Notes: generated by a model from the sequence alone, not told the origin. Shown: positions 17,868-27,323, counted from the stretch's first letter. The stretch is 64,000 bases of DNA from Limnohabitans kasalickyi (GCA_965234325.1 OZ248419.1:62001-126000), one strand, 5' to 3'. Program-made: numbers and translations.

Positions 17868-19466
17868 TTAGGGTTTCAGGGAGACCCCATCAAAGCTGTG
17901 GCGACCTGAGGGGCTGAGCACAAAGCCCTGCACCTCAGCACGCAAGACCTTGAACTGAACGGTATGCGCCAAGGTGAACCACGGCGCTTGCGACTTGAAG
18001 ATGGCCTGCGCACGGTGGTACAAACGCGCACGCTCATCGAGCTCCGACGAGACCTTTGCTTTTTTGACCAAATCGTCATAGGGCGCGAAACAAAACTTGG
18101 CCACGTTGTGGCCTTTGAGTGAGGTGCACCCCAATAAGGTGTTTAAAAAATTATCAGGGTCGCCGTTGTCACCGGTCCAGCCCAAAATGCCCATGTCGTG
18201 CTCGCCGGCCTGCATGCCACTCACGTAATTCACCCAATCGGGGCTGTCAATCTTCACGGTCACGCCCACCTGCGCCAAGTCTTCTTGAACCAGTTTGGCC
18301 ACGCCCATGGCGTCAGGCATGTAGGGGCGTTGCACGGGCATGGCCCACAAGGTGGTTGAAAACCCGGCGGGGTAGCCCGCCTCAGCCAGCAACTTCTTAG
18401 CCGCCACAGGATCGAACACATCGTCCTCGATCTCTCGGTTGTACGACCAGACCATGGGCGGGATTGGGTTGATCGCCGGCACCGCTGTGTTTTTGTAGAT
18501 CACACGCAAAATGCGGCGCTTGTTGATGGCCATGTTCAGCGCCCGGCGCACACGCACATCGGTGAACAGTTTTTTGAGCAAGTTGTAAGCAACGTAACCC
18601 ACGTTCAAACCCGTTTGGTTCATCACGGCCATGCGCGGATCGTCACGCATGCTCGGCAAATCGGCTGGGTTGGGATAAGCCATTACGTGACAAGCCCCCG
18701 ATTGCAGCTTCGCCCAACGTTGGCCCGCGTCGGGCGTGATGTCAAACACCAAACGGTCCAGCTTGGCCCTGCCGGCCCAGTGTTTAGCAAAGGCTTCATA
18801 GGTCAAAGCAACATCTTTTTCAAACCGCAGCAACTGAAAAGGACCGGTTCCCAGGGGGGCTTGGTCTATTTTTTCGGGGGTTCCAGCTTGGCGCATCGCC
18901 CGGGCGTATTCGGCTGACTCAATGCCCGCCCAACTCATGGCCATGTTCGCCACAAATGGCGCATCGGGTTGTTTCAAGGTGAACTTGACCGTGTGGTCAT
19001 CCAGCTTTTGCAACGTGGCCAAAACGTCCGGCATGCCGACATCGTTGAAATAAACGTGTTTGGCGCTGGTCACCGCATAAAACGGGTGATCACGCTTCCA
19101 CTGGCGCTCGAAGGTAAACAGCACGTCATCGGCATTGAAATCACGGCGCGGCGTGAACAGCGCATTCGACTGCCACTTCACACCGCGTCGCAGATGAAAG
19201 GTGTATTCCAAACCGTTGGGCGACACCGTCCAGCGTGTGGCCAAGGCAGGAATCACCTGCGTACCGCCGGGCTCAAACGTGACCAGCTTGTCAAAGATTT
19301 GCTCGGTCACATCAAACGAGGTGGTGTTGGTGTTCAGGCTGGGCTTCAAAAACTCTGGATTGCCTTCGGAGCAAAACACCAGGGTTTGGCTGCTGGCCCA
19401 TGATAAAGGCGCAAAACAGGCGATCGGCAAGGCCCAGATCAGACGCGAAATCATTGAACTCTTCAT
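17868..19466 (-). CDS. Peptide/nickel-type ABC transporter substrate-binding protein (DppA-like)
   Basis: 532 residues. A signal peptide (cleavage after SWA, about residue 24) precedes a family 5 solute-binding protein: LVFCSEGNPEFLKPSLNT, the RRGVKWQ segment and the NMAINKRRI block are typical of DppA-like dipeptide receptors. It acts in the periplasm. No permease or ATPase genes lie beside it, so it must share a transporter encoded elsewhere. It is divergent from valS. Confidence 0.9.
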   Translation of the reverse strand: MKSSMISRLIWALPIACFAPLSWASSQTLVFCSEGNPEFLKPSLNTNTTSFDVTEQIFDKLVTFEPGGTQVIPALATRWTVSPNGLEYTFHLRRGVKWQSNALFTPRRDFNADDVLFTFERQWKRDHPFYAVTSAKHVYFNDVGMPDVLATLQKLDDHTVKFTLKQPDAPFVANMAMSWAGIESAEYARAMRQAGTPEKIDQAPLGTGPFQLLRFEKDVALTYEAFAKHWAGRAKLDRLVFDITPDAGQRWAKLQSGACHVMAYPNPADLPSMRDDPRMAVMNQTGLNVGYVAYNLLKKLFTDVRVRRALNMAINKRRILRVIYKNTAVPAINPIPPMVWSYNREIEDDVFDPVAAKKLLAEAGYPAGFSTTLWAMPVQRPYMPDAMGVAKLVQEDLAQVGVTVKIDSPDWVNYVSGMQAGEHDMGILGWTGDNGDPDNFLNTLLGCTSLKGHNVAKFCFAPYDDLVKKAKVSSELDERARLYHRAQAIFKSQAPWFTLAHTVQFKVLRAEVQGFVLSPSGRHSFDGVSLKP

Positions 19467-19649
19467 AGGACATCACCCACTTAAAATTGAAAACCAAGGA
19501 ACTCATTTTTACCCAATCTTGTGTCATGCGCGTGAGGTCCAGCGCTGAAAGTCATCACGAGTCACCCTAGGTAAAATGAGGTATCTCCGATTTCGGCCAC
19601 AACGGCAGCCTTGGTGCTTGCCGTTTTTCTTTTGTCTAAAGCCCGCCCC

Positions 19650-22600
19650 ATGAGCAACACGCCAGCCCTCCCCCTCGAACAACCCGGCCTTGAAAGCCTG
19701 TCCAAATCGTTCGAGCCCGCCGCCCTCGAAGCCCATTGGGGCCCCGAATGGGAAAAACGCGGTTACGGCGTGGCGGGTTTCCGAGGCACGGGCAGCCCGA
19801 CGGCGGACGCACCGGCCTTTGCCATCCAGTTGCCCCCACCGAACGTAACCGGCACGCTGCACATGGGCCATGCGTTCAACCAAACCATCATGGACAGTTT
19901 GACGCGCTACCACCGCATGTCGGGCTTCAATACCGCCTGGATTCCAGGCACCGACCACGCGGGCATTGCCACGCAAATCGTGGTGGAGCGCCAGCTGCAA
20001 GCCAAAGGCATCAGCCGCCACGACATGGGCACCAGCCCAGCCGAAGCACGCAAAAACTTTGTGAGCAAGGTCTGGGAGTGGAAAGAAGAATCGGGCAGCA
20101 CCATCACCAGCCAGATGCGCCGCATGGGCGACAGCGTGGACTGGAGCCGCGAGTACTTCACGATGGATCCCAAGCTGTCCAAAACCGTGACCGAAACCTT
20201 TGTGCAGCTGTATGAGCAAGGCCTGATCTACCGTGGCAAGCGCCTGGTGAACTGGGACCCGGTGCTGATGAGTGCGGTGTCTGACCTCGAGGTCGAGAGC
20301 GAGGAAGAAGACGGCTCGATGTGGCACATCCGCTATGACCTCGTTGACACGGATGGCAGCCTTGCGGCTAAGGGTTCTGGGAGCTTGACAGTCGCCACCA
20401 CTCGCCCCGAAACCCTGCTGGGCGACGTGGCCGTGATGGTGCACCCCGAAGACGAGCGCTACATGCACCTCATCGGCAAGCAAGTCAATCTGCCTTTGTG
20501 CGGCCGCACCATCCCCGTGATTGCCGACGACTATGTCGACAAAGCCTTCGGCACCGGCGTGGTCAAGGTCACGCCTGCGCACGACACCAACGACTACCAA
20601 GTCGGCCAGCGCCACAAGCTGGACATGATCTGCGTGCTGAACCTGGACGCCACGATCAACCACAACGCCCCCGAAAAATACCGAGGCATGGACCGCTTCG
20701 TGGCCCGCAAAGCCGTGGTCGCCGACCTCGAAGCTGCAGGCCATTTGGTCGAGGTGAAGAAACACAAGCTCATGGTGCCCCGCTGCGCCCGCACCGGTCA
20801 GGTGATCGAACCCATGCTGACCGACCAGTGGTTTGTCGCCATGAACCAAGTAGGTCAAGGCGACGCCACGGGAAAAAGCATCGCGCAAAAAGCCATCGAC
20901 GCCGTGCAGTCCGGCGAAATGAGCTTTGTGCCCGAGAACTGGGTCAACACCTATAACCAGTGGATGAACAACATCCAAGACTGGTGCATCTCCCGCCAGC
21001 TGTGGTGGGGCCACCAGATCCCGGCTTGGTATGACGAAGACGGCAAGGTGTACGTGGCACGCAACGAAACCGAGGCGCAAGCCCAAGCGGACAAGGTCTC
21101 GCCCGGGAAAACGCTCAAGCGTGACGAAGACGTGCTCGACACCTGGTACTCCAGCGCCTTGGTCCCCTTCTCTACGCTAGGCTGGGCCGCTGGCGCTGAG
21201 GGCGTGGGCAACGGGGATGGGCGCAGCGACATTCTGAGCGAAGCGAAGAGGAGCAAGACCGTCTCCGGTGGCCACGACCTCGGAGCCAGTGAAAGCCAAC
21301 AAACCGACTACGACCTGTACCTCCCCAGCAGCGTATTGGTGACCGGCTACGACATCATCTTCTTCTGGGTCGCCCGGATGATCATGATGACCACCCACTT
21401 CACCGGCAAAGTGCCCTTCAAACATGTCTACATCCACGGCCTGGTGCTCGATGCCCAAGGCAAAAAGATGAGCAAGTCCGAAGGCAACGTGCTCGACCCG
21501 GTCGATTTGATCGACGGCATCACCTTGGAGCCCCTGCTCGACAAACGCACCCAAGGTCTGCGCAAACCTGAGACTGCACCCAAGGTGCGCAAACAAACCG
21601 AAAAAGAATTCCCAGAAGGCATCCCCGCCTACGGTGCCGATGCCCTGCGCTTCACTTTTGCAGCTCTCGCCAGCTTGGGGCGCAGCATCAACTTTGACAG
21701 CAAGCGCTGCGAGGGCTATCGCAACTTCTGCAACAAGCTGTGGAACGCCACCCGCTTTGTGCTGATGAACTGCGAAGGCCAGGACTGCGGACTGAAAGAG
21801 CACACCAAGGCCGAATGTGCGGCACCCGGCGTCGATGCCAGCGGCCAAGCCACGGCCGCAGGGCCTGTGCATGGCTATTTGTCGTTCAGCCAGGCCGACC
21901 GCTGGATCAGCTCGCACCTGCAACGTGTTGAGGCCGAGGTGGCCAAAGGCTTTGCCGAGTACCGCTTGGACAACGTGGCCAACACAATTTACGACTTCGT
22001 GTGGAACGAGTTCTGCGACTGGTACCTCGAAATCGCCAAAGTGCAGATTCAACAAGGCGCCAACGCTCAAAACCGCGAAGAAGGACAAGCCGCCCAAAGG
22101 GCGACGCGCCGCACCCTGATTCGCACGCTCGAGACCATCATGCGGCTGGCCCACCCGATCATCCCGTTCATCACCGAAGAACTGTGGCAAAAAGTGTCGG
22201 TGGTGGCCGGTCGTCCGGGCGAGTCGGTCAGCATCGCGGCCTACCCCGTGAGCCAGCCCGAACGCATCGACGAGGCGGCAGAAGCCCATGTGGCCCGACT
22301 CAAATCGCTGGTCGACGCGTGCCGCAATTTGCGCGGTGAGATGAACGTCTCCCCCGCCAACCGCATGCCCTTGTTTGCGTTAGCGGGCAACGCAGAAGAA
22401 CACGCGTTCATGCAAAGCGCAGCCCCCGTGTTGCAAGCCTTGGCCAAATTGAGCGAAGTCAAAGTGTTTGACGACGAAGCCGCATGGTCGGCAGCTGCAC
22501 AAGCCGCGCCCGTGGCTGTGGTGGGTGAGTTGCGTGTGTGTTTGTTCATCGAAGTGGACGTTGCCGCTGAAAAAATTCGGTTGGGCAAGGAAGTGGACCG

Positions 22601-22760
22601 TTTGCAAAACGAGATCACCAAGGCCGGCGCGAAGTTGGGCAACGAAGCTTTTGTGGCCAAGGCACCCCCTGCCGTGATTGAAGAAGCCAAAAAGCGTGTG
22701 GCCGACTTCACGGCCACCTTGGCCAAAGTGCAAGAGCAGCTTGTCAAGCTGAGGAAATAA
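19650..22760 (+). CDS. valS: Valyl-tRNA synthetase with unusual internal insertion
   Basis: 1036 residues from ATG 19650. Charges tRNA-Val with valine and edits threonine. HIGH-type motif HMGH (after PPNVTGTL), an intact editing domain with the TTRPET loop, KMSKS in KKMSKSEGN, an anticodon-binding domain and the C-terminal coiled-coil arm (from about residue 965). Between STLGW and LPSSVLVTGYDI there are about 48 residues where E. coli has about 14; the extra Gly/Ser-rich stretch (about 21185-21300) is in frame. It is longer than the typical 950 residues for this reason. Confidence 0.97.
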   Translation: MSNTPALPLEQPGLESLSKSFEPAALEAHWGPEWEKRGYGVAGFRGTGSPTADAPAFAIQLPPPNVTGTLHMGHAFNQTIMDSLTRYHRMSGFNTAWIPGTDHAGIATQIVVERQLQAKGISRHDMGTSPAEARKNFVSKVWEWKEESGSTITSQMRRMGDSVDWSREYFTMDPKLSKTVTETFVQLYEQGLIYRGKRLVNWDPVLMSAVSDLEVESEEEDGSMWHIRYDLVDTDGSLAAKGSGSLTVATTRPETLLGDVAVMVHPEDERYMHLIGKQVNLPLCGRTIPVIADDYVDKAFGTGVVKVTPAHDTNDYQVGQRHKLDMICVLNLDATINHNAPEKYRGMDRFVARKAVVADLEAAGHLVEVKKHKLMVPRCARTGQVIEPMLTDQWFVAMNQVGQGDATGKSIAQKAIDAVQSGEMSFVPENWVNTYNQWMNNIQDWCISRQLWWGHQIPAWYDEDGKVYVARNETEAQAQADKVSPGKTLKRDEDVLDTWYSSALVPFSTLGWAAGAEGVGNGDGRSDILSEAKRSKTVSGGHDLGASESQQTDYDLYLPSSVLVTGYDIIFFWVARMIMMTTHFTGKVPFKHVYIHGLVLDAQGKKMSKSEGNVLDPVDLIDGITLEPLLDKRTQGLRKPETAPKVRKQTEKEFPEGIPAYGADALRFTFAALASLGRSINFDSKRCEGYRNFCNKLWNATRFVLMNCEGQDCGLKEHTKAECAAPGVDASGQATAAGPVHGYLSFSQADRWISSHLQRVEAEVAKGFAEYRLDNVANTIYDFVWNEFCDWYLEIAKVQIQQGANAQNREEGQAAQRATRRTLIRTLETIMRLAHPIIPFITEELWQKVSVVAGRPGESVSIAAYPVSQPERIDEAAEAHVARLKSLVDACRNLRGEMNVSPANRMPLFALAGNAEEHAFMQSAAPVLQALAKLSEVKVFDDEAAWSAAAQAAPVAVVGELRVCLFIEVDVAAEKIRLGKEVDRLQNEITKAGAKLGNEAFVAKAPPAVIEEAKKRVADFTATLAKVQEQLVKLRK

Positions 22761-22799
22761 AGCAGCGTTAAGCTTGGCAAAACAATCACCATCACACAC

Positions 22800-23684
22800 A
22801 TGAATAAACCTCTCACCAAAGCCGTGTTCCCCGTCGCCGGCATGGGCACACGCTTCTTGCCCGCCACCAAGGCCAGCCCCAAAGAAATGCTGACGGTGGT
22901 GGACAAGCCGCTCATCCAATACGCGGTGGAAGAGGCCTACGAGGCAGGCATTCGTGAAATGATTTTTGTCACAGGCCGCAGCAAACGCGCGATCGAAGAC
23001 CACTTTGACATGGCTTATGAGTTAGAGACCGAACTCGAAGCCGCAGGCAAACAAGCCTTGCTCGACATCGTGCGTGGCGTGCAACCCGACGACATGCAGT
23101 GCGTCTACGTGCGCCAAGCACGCGCGTTGGGCTTGGGGCATGCGGTGTTGTGTACCGAGCATTTGGTAGGAGACGAGCCTTTTGCAGTCCTGCTGGCCGA
23201 CGATTTGATGCGTGGCAAAGCGGGTGGCCCGGGCGTCTTGAAACAAATGGCCGAGGTGTTTGCACGCACCCATTCGTCGGTGTTGGCCGTACAAGAAGTG
23301 CCACTTGAGCACGTCCACCGTTACGGCGTGGTGGCGGGCAAAGACTTGGGCAACGGCTTGATCGACATTCAGCAGATGGTGGAGAAACCCAAGGCTGACG
23401 TGGCGCCCTCACGCACCACGGTGGCGGGTCGTTACATCTTGACGCCTGCTGTGTTTGACCGCATCCGTGCTGGCGGGCGTGGTGTACAAGGCGAGATTCA
23501 ACTCACCGATGGCATTGCCGGTTTGTTGGACACCGAAAAAGTGCTTGCCTTCTCGTACGAAGGCAAGCGCTACGACTGCGGCAGCAAGCAAGGCTTTTTG
23601 CAAGCGTCTGTCGAACTGGCCTTGGAGCACCCAGAAGTGGGCGCCGAATTTCGCGCTTACTTGAAAGAGTTCAAACTCGATTGA
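22800..23684 (+). CDS. galU: UTP-glucose-1-phosphate uridylyltransferase
   Basis: 294 residues. Forms UDP-glucose from UTP and glucose-1-phosphate for cell-surface polysaccharides. The nucleotide-binding signature is AGMGTRFLPATKASPKEML (14-32), with VDKPLIQYAVEEA and the LADD metal site following. It begins 39 bases after valS and may be cotranscribed with it. Confidence 0.96.
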   Translation: MNKPLTKAVFPVAGMGTRFLPATKASPKEMLTVVDKPLIQYAVEEAYEAGIREMIFVTGRSKRAIEDHFDMAYELETELEAAGKQALLDIVRGVQPDDMQCVYVRQARALGLGHAVLCTEHLVGDEPFAVLLADDLMRGKAGGPGVLKQMAEVFARTHSSVLAVQEVPLEHVHRYGVVAGKDLGNGLIDIQQMVEKPKADVAPSRTTVAGRYILTPAVFDRIRAGGRGVQGEIQLTDGIAGLLDTEKVLAFSYEGKRYDCGSKQGFLQASVELALEHPEVGAEFRAYLKEFKLD

Positions 23685-23758
23685 GGCTCTAAGACTGAGA
23701 CGCTGTACTTTCGCCTAAAGCCCAAGAAAGCACAGGCCTCAGCGCTTGTTGAAGCGGC

Positions 23759-23986
23759 TCAGCGGCGCTTCAACACATGCACAAAGTCGTTGCCTTCGGT
23801 GGTTTGCGACAACAGCTCGTTGCCCGTTTGCTTGGCGAAGGCCGCAAAGTCACGCACCGAGCCTGTGTCGGTGGACACCACTTTCAAAATCTGCCCGCTC
23901 TCCATCGCCGTGAGTGCTTTTTTGGCTTTCAGAATAGGCAAGGGGCAGTTCAAACCGCGTGTGTCGATTTCTTGGTCAATGTGCAT
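23759..23986 (-). CDS. TusA-family sulfurtransferase
   Basis: 75 residues. It has the TusA core DTRGLNCPLPILKAKKA with active Cys14 in a CPxP motif and a small alpha/beta sandwich. In the family it relays persulfide sulfur, for tRNA thiolation or cofactor synthesis. It follows a NUDIX gene and cysM on the same strand, a sulfur-metabolism context that suits sulfur relay. It converges with galU. Confidence 0.93.
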   Translation of the reverse strand: MHIDQEIDTRGLNCPLPILKAKKALTAMESGQILKVVSTDTGSVRDFAAFAKQTGNELLSQTTEGNDFVHVLKRR

Positions 23987-23990
23987 GGTG

Positions 23991-24533
23991 TCAGTCTAAG
24001 CCTTTTGCCTCACGCTGCGCCCATTCCATGAAGCGCGGCTCAATGCCTTGGGTGCGCTGCCAATCGGCCATGGCGTAGCCCGTGCCAGCTGGCCAACAAA
24101 TCACGTCAGCGGGGTCGTACAGCTTGTACTCAGCGAGTTCAGGCGAGAGCTGGATGTCGCCATCGGCCACCGCATGGTAGGCAATGATGACTTGGTTCAT
24201 GCGCTGAAAATCGTACACACCGATGAGCTTCAACGCACTCACTTGCAAATTGGTTTCTTCGGCAATTTCACGGGTGATGCCACCTTCCGGCGTTTCGCCT
24301 GCCTCCATGAACCCCGTGATCAACGCAAAGCGACGCCCTGGCCAAGCGGCATTGCGCGCCAACAAAATTTGGCCTCGGTATTGCACGATGCCCGCGAGCA
24401 CGGGTGTGGGGTTGTTCCAGTGCGTCCAATCGCAAGCTGTACAACGCAAGCGCTGCACCATGCCGCCATCTTCTTCACGTTCGATCAAGGCCAACGGGGT
24501 GGCACAGCTGGGGCAAAAACGGAATTGACTCAT
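23991..24533 (-). CDS. NUDIX hydrolase with zinc ribbon (NudC-like)
   Basis: 180 residues. An N-terminal zinc ribbon (FCPSCATPL ... RCTACDWTHWNNP) is followed by a full NUDIX box, GFMEAGETPEGGITREIAEE, which coordinates the metal for hydrolysis of a nucleoside diphosphate-linked bond. The SQPWPF signature of true NudC is absent, as is NudC's N-terminal domain, so NAD/RNA-decapping activity should not be assumed. ATGA overlap with cysM upstream. Confidence 0.9.
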   Translation of the reverse strand: MSQFRFCPSCATPLALIEREEDGGMVQRLRCTACDWTHWNNPTPVLAGIVQYRGQILLARNAAWPGRRFALITGFMEAGETPEGGITREIAEETNLQVSALKLIGVYDFQRMNQVIIAYHAVADGDIQLSPELAEYKLYDPADVICWPAGTGYAMADWQRTQGIEPRFMEWAQREAKGLD

Positions 24534-25444
24534 GCGGGAAACACTCCAGTAGACAAGTAACGGTCACCACGGTCGCACACGATGAAAGCAATCGTGGCGT
24601 TTTCAACTTGCTGTGCAATTTGCAAGGCCACCCAGCAAGCACCGGCCGCAGAGATGCCCGCAAAAATGCCCTCTTCGCGCGCCAAGCGACGGCACATGTC
24701 TTCGGCGTCGTCTTGGCTGACGTAGACCAATTCATCGACGTTTTTGGCGTCGTAGATTTTGGGCAAATAAGCCTCAGGCCATTTGCGGATGCCAGGAATG
24801 CGCGAGCCTTCGCTGGGTTGCGCGCCAATGATGCGCACCGCTGGATTCTTTTCTTTCAAATAACGCGACACGCCCGTGATGGTGCCCGTGGTGCCCATGG
24901 CACTCACAAAGTGGGTGACGCGGCCATGGGTGTCGTTCCAAATCTCGGGACCCGTGGTTTCGTAATGGATGCGCGGGTTGTCCAAGTTGGCGAACTGATC
25001 GAGCATGCGACCTTTGCCTTCTTTTTCCATACGTTCCGCCAAATCACGGGCGTACTCCATGCCACCGCTTTTGGGCGTCAGGATCAATTCAGCGCCAAAA
25101 GCCTTCATCGTCTGAGCGCGCTCAATCGACAAGTCCTCCGGCATGATCAGCACCATGCGGTAACCCTTGATGGCCGCAGCCATGGCCAAAGCGATGCCGG
25201 TGTTGCCGGAGGTGGCTTCAATCAAGGTGTCGCCAGGCTTGATTTCCCCACGCTCTTGTGCCCGTTGAATCATCGACAAAGCGGGACGGTCTTTGACCGA
25301 ACCTGCCGGGTTGTTGCCCTCTAACTTTCCAAGAATCACGTTGCCACGCTTGGCATTTTCAGAAGCATGAATACGCTGCAAAGACACCAGAGGCGTTTTT
25401 CCGATGGCAGCTTCAATGGTTTGGTAAAAAATCTGTTCAGTCAT
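24530..25444 (-). CDS. cysM: Cysteine synthase B
   Basis: 304 residues from ATG 25444; the ORF extends upstream only through the tRNA on the other strand. A PLP fold II enzyme making cysteine (or S-sulfocysteine) from O-acetylserine. PLP Lys51 lies in NPAGSVKDRP, the phosphate loop is EATSGNTGIALA and the C-terminal block is CDRGDRYLSTGVF. The EGNNPAGSVKDRPAL form is CysM rather than CysK. First gene of cysM-nudix-tusA. Confidence 0.95.
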   Translation of the reverse strand: MTEQIFYQTIEAAIGKTPLVSLQRIHASENAKRGNVILGKLEGNNPAGSVKDRPALSMIQRAQERGEIKPGDTLIEATSGNTGIALAMAAAIKGYRMVLIMPEDLSIERAQTMKAFGAELILTPKSGGMEYARDLAERMEKEGKGRMLDQFANLDNPRIHYETTGPEIWNDTHGRVTHFVSAMGTTGTITGVSRYLKEKNPAVRIIGAQPSEGSRIPGIRKWPEAYLPKIYDAKNVDELVYVSQDDAEDMCRRLAREEGIFAGISAAGACWVALQIAQQVENATIAFIVCDRGDRYLSTGVFPA

Positions 25445-25482
25445 GCCATAAATGTGCCATAATATTGGCTGTTGATTCCAGT

Positions 25483-25567
25483 GCCCGGGTGGTGAAATTG
25501 GTAGACGCAGGGGACTCAAAATCCCCCGCCGCAAGGCGTGCCGGTTCGATTCCGGCCCCGGGCACCA
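25483..25567 (+). tRNA. tRNA-Leu(CAA)
   Basis: 85 bases including an encoded CCA. The acceptor stem GCCCGGG pairs with CCCGGGC at 3'. The D-arm GGTGAAATTGGTAGAC is class II. The anticodon stem GGGGA/TCCCC encloses loop CTCAAAA with CAA at the centre. A long variable arm (CGCCGCAAGGCGT) and a T-arm with GGTTCGATTCC follow. It reads UUG codons. It is divergent from cysM. Confidence 0.97.
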
Positions 25568-25606
25568 CTGGTTAATAACTTCATCTGACAACTTGACTTC
25601 GAATTT

Positions 25607-27226
25607 ATGCAAGACGAAGAGTACGCCAACATTGTCAGAAGCGGTGCCAAGCATTCCGTTCGAGTCTCTGAACGCACAGGCAACGCAAAAACCCCAAAAA
25701 ATATTGTCAATTCATTGGCTGATGTTGATTCAGCAAGGAAAAAAGCCGAGCTTGAAGAACAGGCTTTGGCTTTACAGGCAGCCAAATCAGTTCAAGAAGA
25801 ACCGCTCAGCAAGTTTGAGCTCGCACTTCAAGAAGCTTTGTCTGCCAAAGAGACGAGCGTCACGCTCACGAATGACGCAGAGGTTGAGCCCAACGTTCAA
25901 TTCGTGACAGAGGACGGTGCCGCATCGCCCAATGTGCAAAACGTTCCTATCGACAAGCTGCCAGCCAACATTCAATCGGTCACCTCAGGCAGCGCGGTGG
26001 CGTCCAACGTGCAACAAGTGTCTGTCGATCAGATGGTCGACAACGTTCAACACGTCGAGACATCCACCGACACAGAAAATCGTCAAACGCTGGCCGTCGA
26101 TGGCGCATCCTCCGCCAATGTCCAAAAGGTCGCGTTTGACAAAACGCAAGACAACCATCAAACCCTAGAAACGTCGACCACATCAGAGAATCGACAGGGC
26201 ATTGCCACCGAGCAAGCCGCAGCGCCGAACGTACAAAGCATTCCTGTCGACAAAATTGCAGACAACGTGCAAACGCTCGACAAAGAAAGCGTCATCGACA
26301 ACCGCCAAGGCATCGCCACAGAGCAGGCTGCAGCGCCCAATTTGCAAAGCATTCCGGTCGATCACATCGATGACAACACGCAAGCTATTGAAGTGTCGGC
26401 CAGCACTGAAAATAAAGTGGTGGTTGCCGAAGACTCTGCGACTTCGACCCATGTGCAAAACATAGCGGTTGACCAAGCCGCGCCTAACGTTCAGCAAATC
26501 GACGTTGATGCCGCTGTTGACAACCGTCAAAGCATTTCCAAAGACGAGGTGTCTGAGAATGTGCAAGTCATTTCCAATGACAACGCGACGGACAATCGCC
26601 AAGCCTTAGACCCAACGCCCAGCAAGCCAGACAACCACATCGCCATCGACACGGCCGTTGAGTCAGACAACCGCCAAGCTTTGGCAACCGTCCATGAGAC
26701 AGACAACGTCCAAGCACTGGGCAATGCGGCCATCGTGGACAACGTGCAAGCGCTCGACAAAGAAGGCGTCATTGACAACCGTCAAGCCGCGCCAGAAAAC
26801 CCACTGCCCGGGTTGAACCAGCAAGAGGTGCCGATCGACCGCATCGAGGACCATTTCGAAGCGTTGCCATCGACCGCGGTTGAACGGGCCACCGTCTCGT
26901 TTCCAACCAGCGACAGCGCGCCAGCCACCGACACCCCACGAGAGGCTCCCGCAGCGCCATCCCCTGAAACCCAAGCGGCTGTGCCCACTGCGCCCGTGAT
27001 TGCGCAAGCTGCGCCATCAGCAGCCGAGCTCAAAAAGATCCAGCAAGAAGAAGCACGCGCCGTCTTTCGCAGCCGTTTAGCGGGCATCAAAAACACGGTG
27101 AACAACCTGAATTCACGTCTGACCGACATTGAAGTGGATGCAAAGACCTCGAAAAGCACGAAGGTCGAGAATGCCATCAGTCTGGAGGATCTGGAAGCCG
27201 ACGAGGACGACGAGGGTTTCCTCTGA
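25607..27226 (+). CDS. Unrecognised 539-residue acidic repeat protein (NxQ super-repeat protein)
   Basis: 539 residues; ATG 25607 has no strong ribosome-binding site. Residues 38-82 form a charged helix. From residue 96 to about 425 there are 27 consecutive units of 12-13 residues, each opening with Asn-x-Gln (Asn-Val-Gln or Asn-Arg-Gln) then a hydrophobic residue two places on and an acidic residue near the middle. Unit lengths run 13-12-12 in five exact 37-residue cycles from residue 121 to 306. A Pro/Ala linker (about 435-470) leads to a helix (475-505) and an acidic tail DLEADEDDEGF. There is no signal peptide or membrane helix. I recognise no family. A terminator follows. Confidence 0.8.
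   Translation: MQDEEYANIVRSGAKHSVRVSERTGNAKTPKNIVNSLADVDSARKKAELEEQALALQAAKSVQEEPLSKFELALQEALSAKETSVTLTNDAEVEPNVQFVTEDGAASPNVQNVPIDKLPANIQSVTSGSAVASNVQQVSVDQMVDNVQHVETSTDTENRQTLAVDGASSANVQKVAFDKTQDNHQTLETSTTSENRQGIATEQAAAPNVQSIPVDKIADNVQTLDKESVIDNRQGIATEQAAAPNLQSIPVDHIDDNTQAIEVSASTENKVVVAEDSATSTHVQNIAVDQAAPNVQQIDVDAAVDNRQSISKDEVSENVQVISNDNATDNRQALDPTPSKPDNHIAIDTAVESDNRQALATVHETDNVQALGNAAIVDNVQALDKEGVIDNRQAAPENPLPGLNQQEVPIDRIEDHFEALPSTAVERATVSFPTSDSAPATDTPREAPAAPSPETQAAVPTAPVIAQAAPSAAELKKIQQEEARAVFRSRLAGIKNTVNNLNSRLTDIEVDAKTSKSTKVENAISLEDLEADEDDEGFL
25892..26887 (+). repeat. 27 in-frame 36/39-bp units in 111-bp super-repeats
   Basis: Units beginning Asn-x-Gln fall at residues 96, 109, 121, 134, 146, 158, 171, 183, 195, 208, 220, 232, 245, 257, 269, 282, 294, 306, 318, 330, 343, 355, 367, 379, 391, 404 and 416 (a few with His or altered Gln). 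The best-conserved pair of 111-base copies starts at 26189 and 26300 and repeats NRQGIATEQAAAPN almost exactly. Codons differ between copies more than residues do, indicating selection on protein sequence. Confidence 0.88.
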
Positions 27227-27292
27227 AACCCATCCCGCGTGTCTTTGTCGCGCAGTTGCCAACTGAAACACATACAGCGATTTACGATCCAC

Positions 27293-27323
27293 GCCTGCCT
27301 CAACCGCAGGCATTTTTGTTTTT
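27293..27323 (+). terminator. Intrinsic terminator after the repeat protein
   Basis: GCCTGC-(7)-GCAGGC stem followed by ATTTTTGTTTTT. It ends right at the GGAG ribosome-binding site of the next gene, so it may also attenuate or insulate that gene. Confidence 0.75.

Noticed and set aside
19524..21086. 520-codon minus-strand frame opposite valS
   Set aside because: Antisense shadow of valS with no recognisable domain.
23991..24533. True NudC NADH pyrophosphatase/RNA decapping enzyme
   Set aside because: The zinc ribbon and NUDIX box are present but the SQPWPF signature and the N-terminal domain are missing.
25892..26887. Repeats that might be read as a CRISPR array
   Set aside because: The units are contiguous 36/39-base coding units with no spacers, in one frame, and no cas genes are near.
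25483..27226. Genomic island integrated at tRNA-Leu
   Set aside because: No integrase, no direct repeat of the tRNA 3' end downstream by eye, and the following genes are ordinary.
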